Made by a program: the position numbers and the translations under genes
Notes under the pieces: model-generated
Databases searched by the model: none
Seen by the model: the letters and a program-made list of their open reading frames with translations, nothing else
Told to the model about the DNA's origin: nothing
Assembly: GCF_002234595.1 (NCBI RefSeq)
Contig: NZ_NMUL01000012.1
Span: forward strand, 248,001 to 312,000
Origin: Amycolatopsis vastitatis
GTDB lineage: Bacteria; Actinomycetota; Actinomycetes; Mycobacteriales; Pseudonocardiaceae
Reading direction: 5' to 3'
DNA length: 64,000 nucleotides
Shown here: positions 63,765-64,000 of the stretch, in pieces
How positions within the stretch are numbered: the stretch's first letter is position 1
Layout: each line of letters opens with the position of its first letter

Positions 63765-64000
63765 GACGAGCCGCGGAAGCCCGCGGACAGCCGGTCGACG
63801 CTGCGCTCCAGCTCGGCGCGGAGCCCGCGCAGGTCGACACCGTCGGGGTCGATCAGGGCCTCCATCGAGATCCCGCGCAGCTGCGCGAGCAGCGCCGAGG
63901 CGTAGGAATCGGGATCGTGGACGCCGGTGATCGACCCGTCCGCGACGCCGCTGGCCACGGTCTGGGCGATGGCGAACCGGAACCGGCGGTCGGCCTCCGT
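63761..64000 (-). CDS. Probable TetR-family regulator, C-terminal part (runs off the window)
   Basis: An open frame of 79 codons enters from the right edge and ends at 63761. The helical sequence (FRFAIAQTVASGVADGSITG, then YASALLAQLRGISMEALID and LRAELERSVDRLSAGF) has the pattern of a TetR C-terminal ligand-binding domain of the TetR_C_6/BetI type. The DNA-binding part lies outside the window, so the family is tentative. Confidence 0.6.
   Translation of the reverse strand, partial: TEADRRFRFAIAQTVASGVADGSITGVHDPDSYASALLAQLRGISMEALIDPDGVDLRGLRAELERSVDRLSAGFRGSS

Overview
The window is 64 kb of very GC-rich actinomycete chromosome with GTG starts, stop/start overlaps and strong G/C third-position bias. 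The strongest taxonomic clue is the minus-strand series argS-lysA-hom-thrC-thrB-rho-rpmE-prfA-prmC-tsaC-wecA-atpI-like-atpBEFHAGDC-DUF2550-(adenosyltransferase)-murA. From memory this is the locus order of mycobacteria and relatives (Rv1292 to Rv1315 in M. tuberculosis). Gene content and small palindromic repeats suggest Pseudonocardiaceae, most likely an Amycolatopsis-like organism. The genus is inference.

Layout. 1-10.4 kb is accessory: a truncated crotonase-family gene, a GlxA/AraC regulator, an isochorismatase-fold hydrolase, the B12-dependent mutase meaA, three tandem membrane proteins with a small PH-like domain, two tandem LysE exporters, and a three-gene catabolic operon facing a TetR gene across two near-identical palindromic operators. 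10.4-24.4 kb holds murA, a cobalamin adenosyltransferase, an unusual aroA, the F1Fo ATP synthase operon, wecA and tsaC. 24.7-32.4 kb interrupts the conserved series with a secreted M6 metalloprotease, a MerR/LLM-oxidoreductase pair and a GT2-GtrA-membrane protein glycosylation module. 32.3-42.7 kb holds prfA, rpmE, rho (with a large disordered insert) and the threonine/lysine/argS genes. 42.9-48.1 kb has DUF3105/DUF305 membrane proteins, a CDF metal exporter, a MarR/SDR pair and an epoxide hydrolase.

48.2-58 kb starts with tRNA-Arg(CCG) and the remains of an integrated element: a C-terminal tyrosine recombinase fragment fused to a decayed kup fragment. It continues with an NhaP-type antiporter, a regulator fragment, the kdpFABC potassium pump (headed by an unlisted 27-codon ORF) and a divergent KimA-like transporter, making a cation homeostasis region. 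58.2-64 kb has two secreted polysaccharide-degrading enzymes (GH44-CBM2 and a PL9-like pectate lyase), each preceded by a LacI-type palindrome, then a TetR/SDR pair, a YggT protein and a truncated regulator.

How the genes work together: meaA and the PduO-type adenosyltransferase are linked by AdoCbl; murA, wecA and the glycosylation genes serve the envelope; rho, prfA, prmC and rpmE are expression functions; the Kdp, KimA-like, NhaP and dead kup genes all concern K+/Na+. No CRISPR array, transposase, rRNA gene or biosynthetic cluster is visible.
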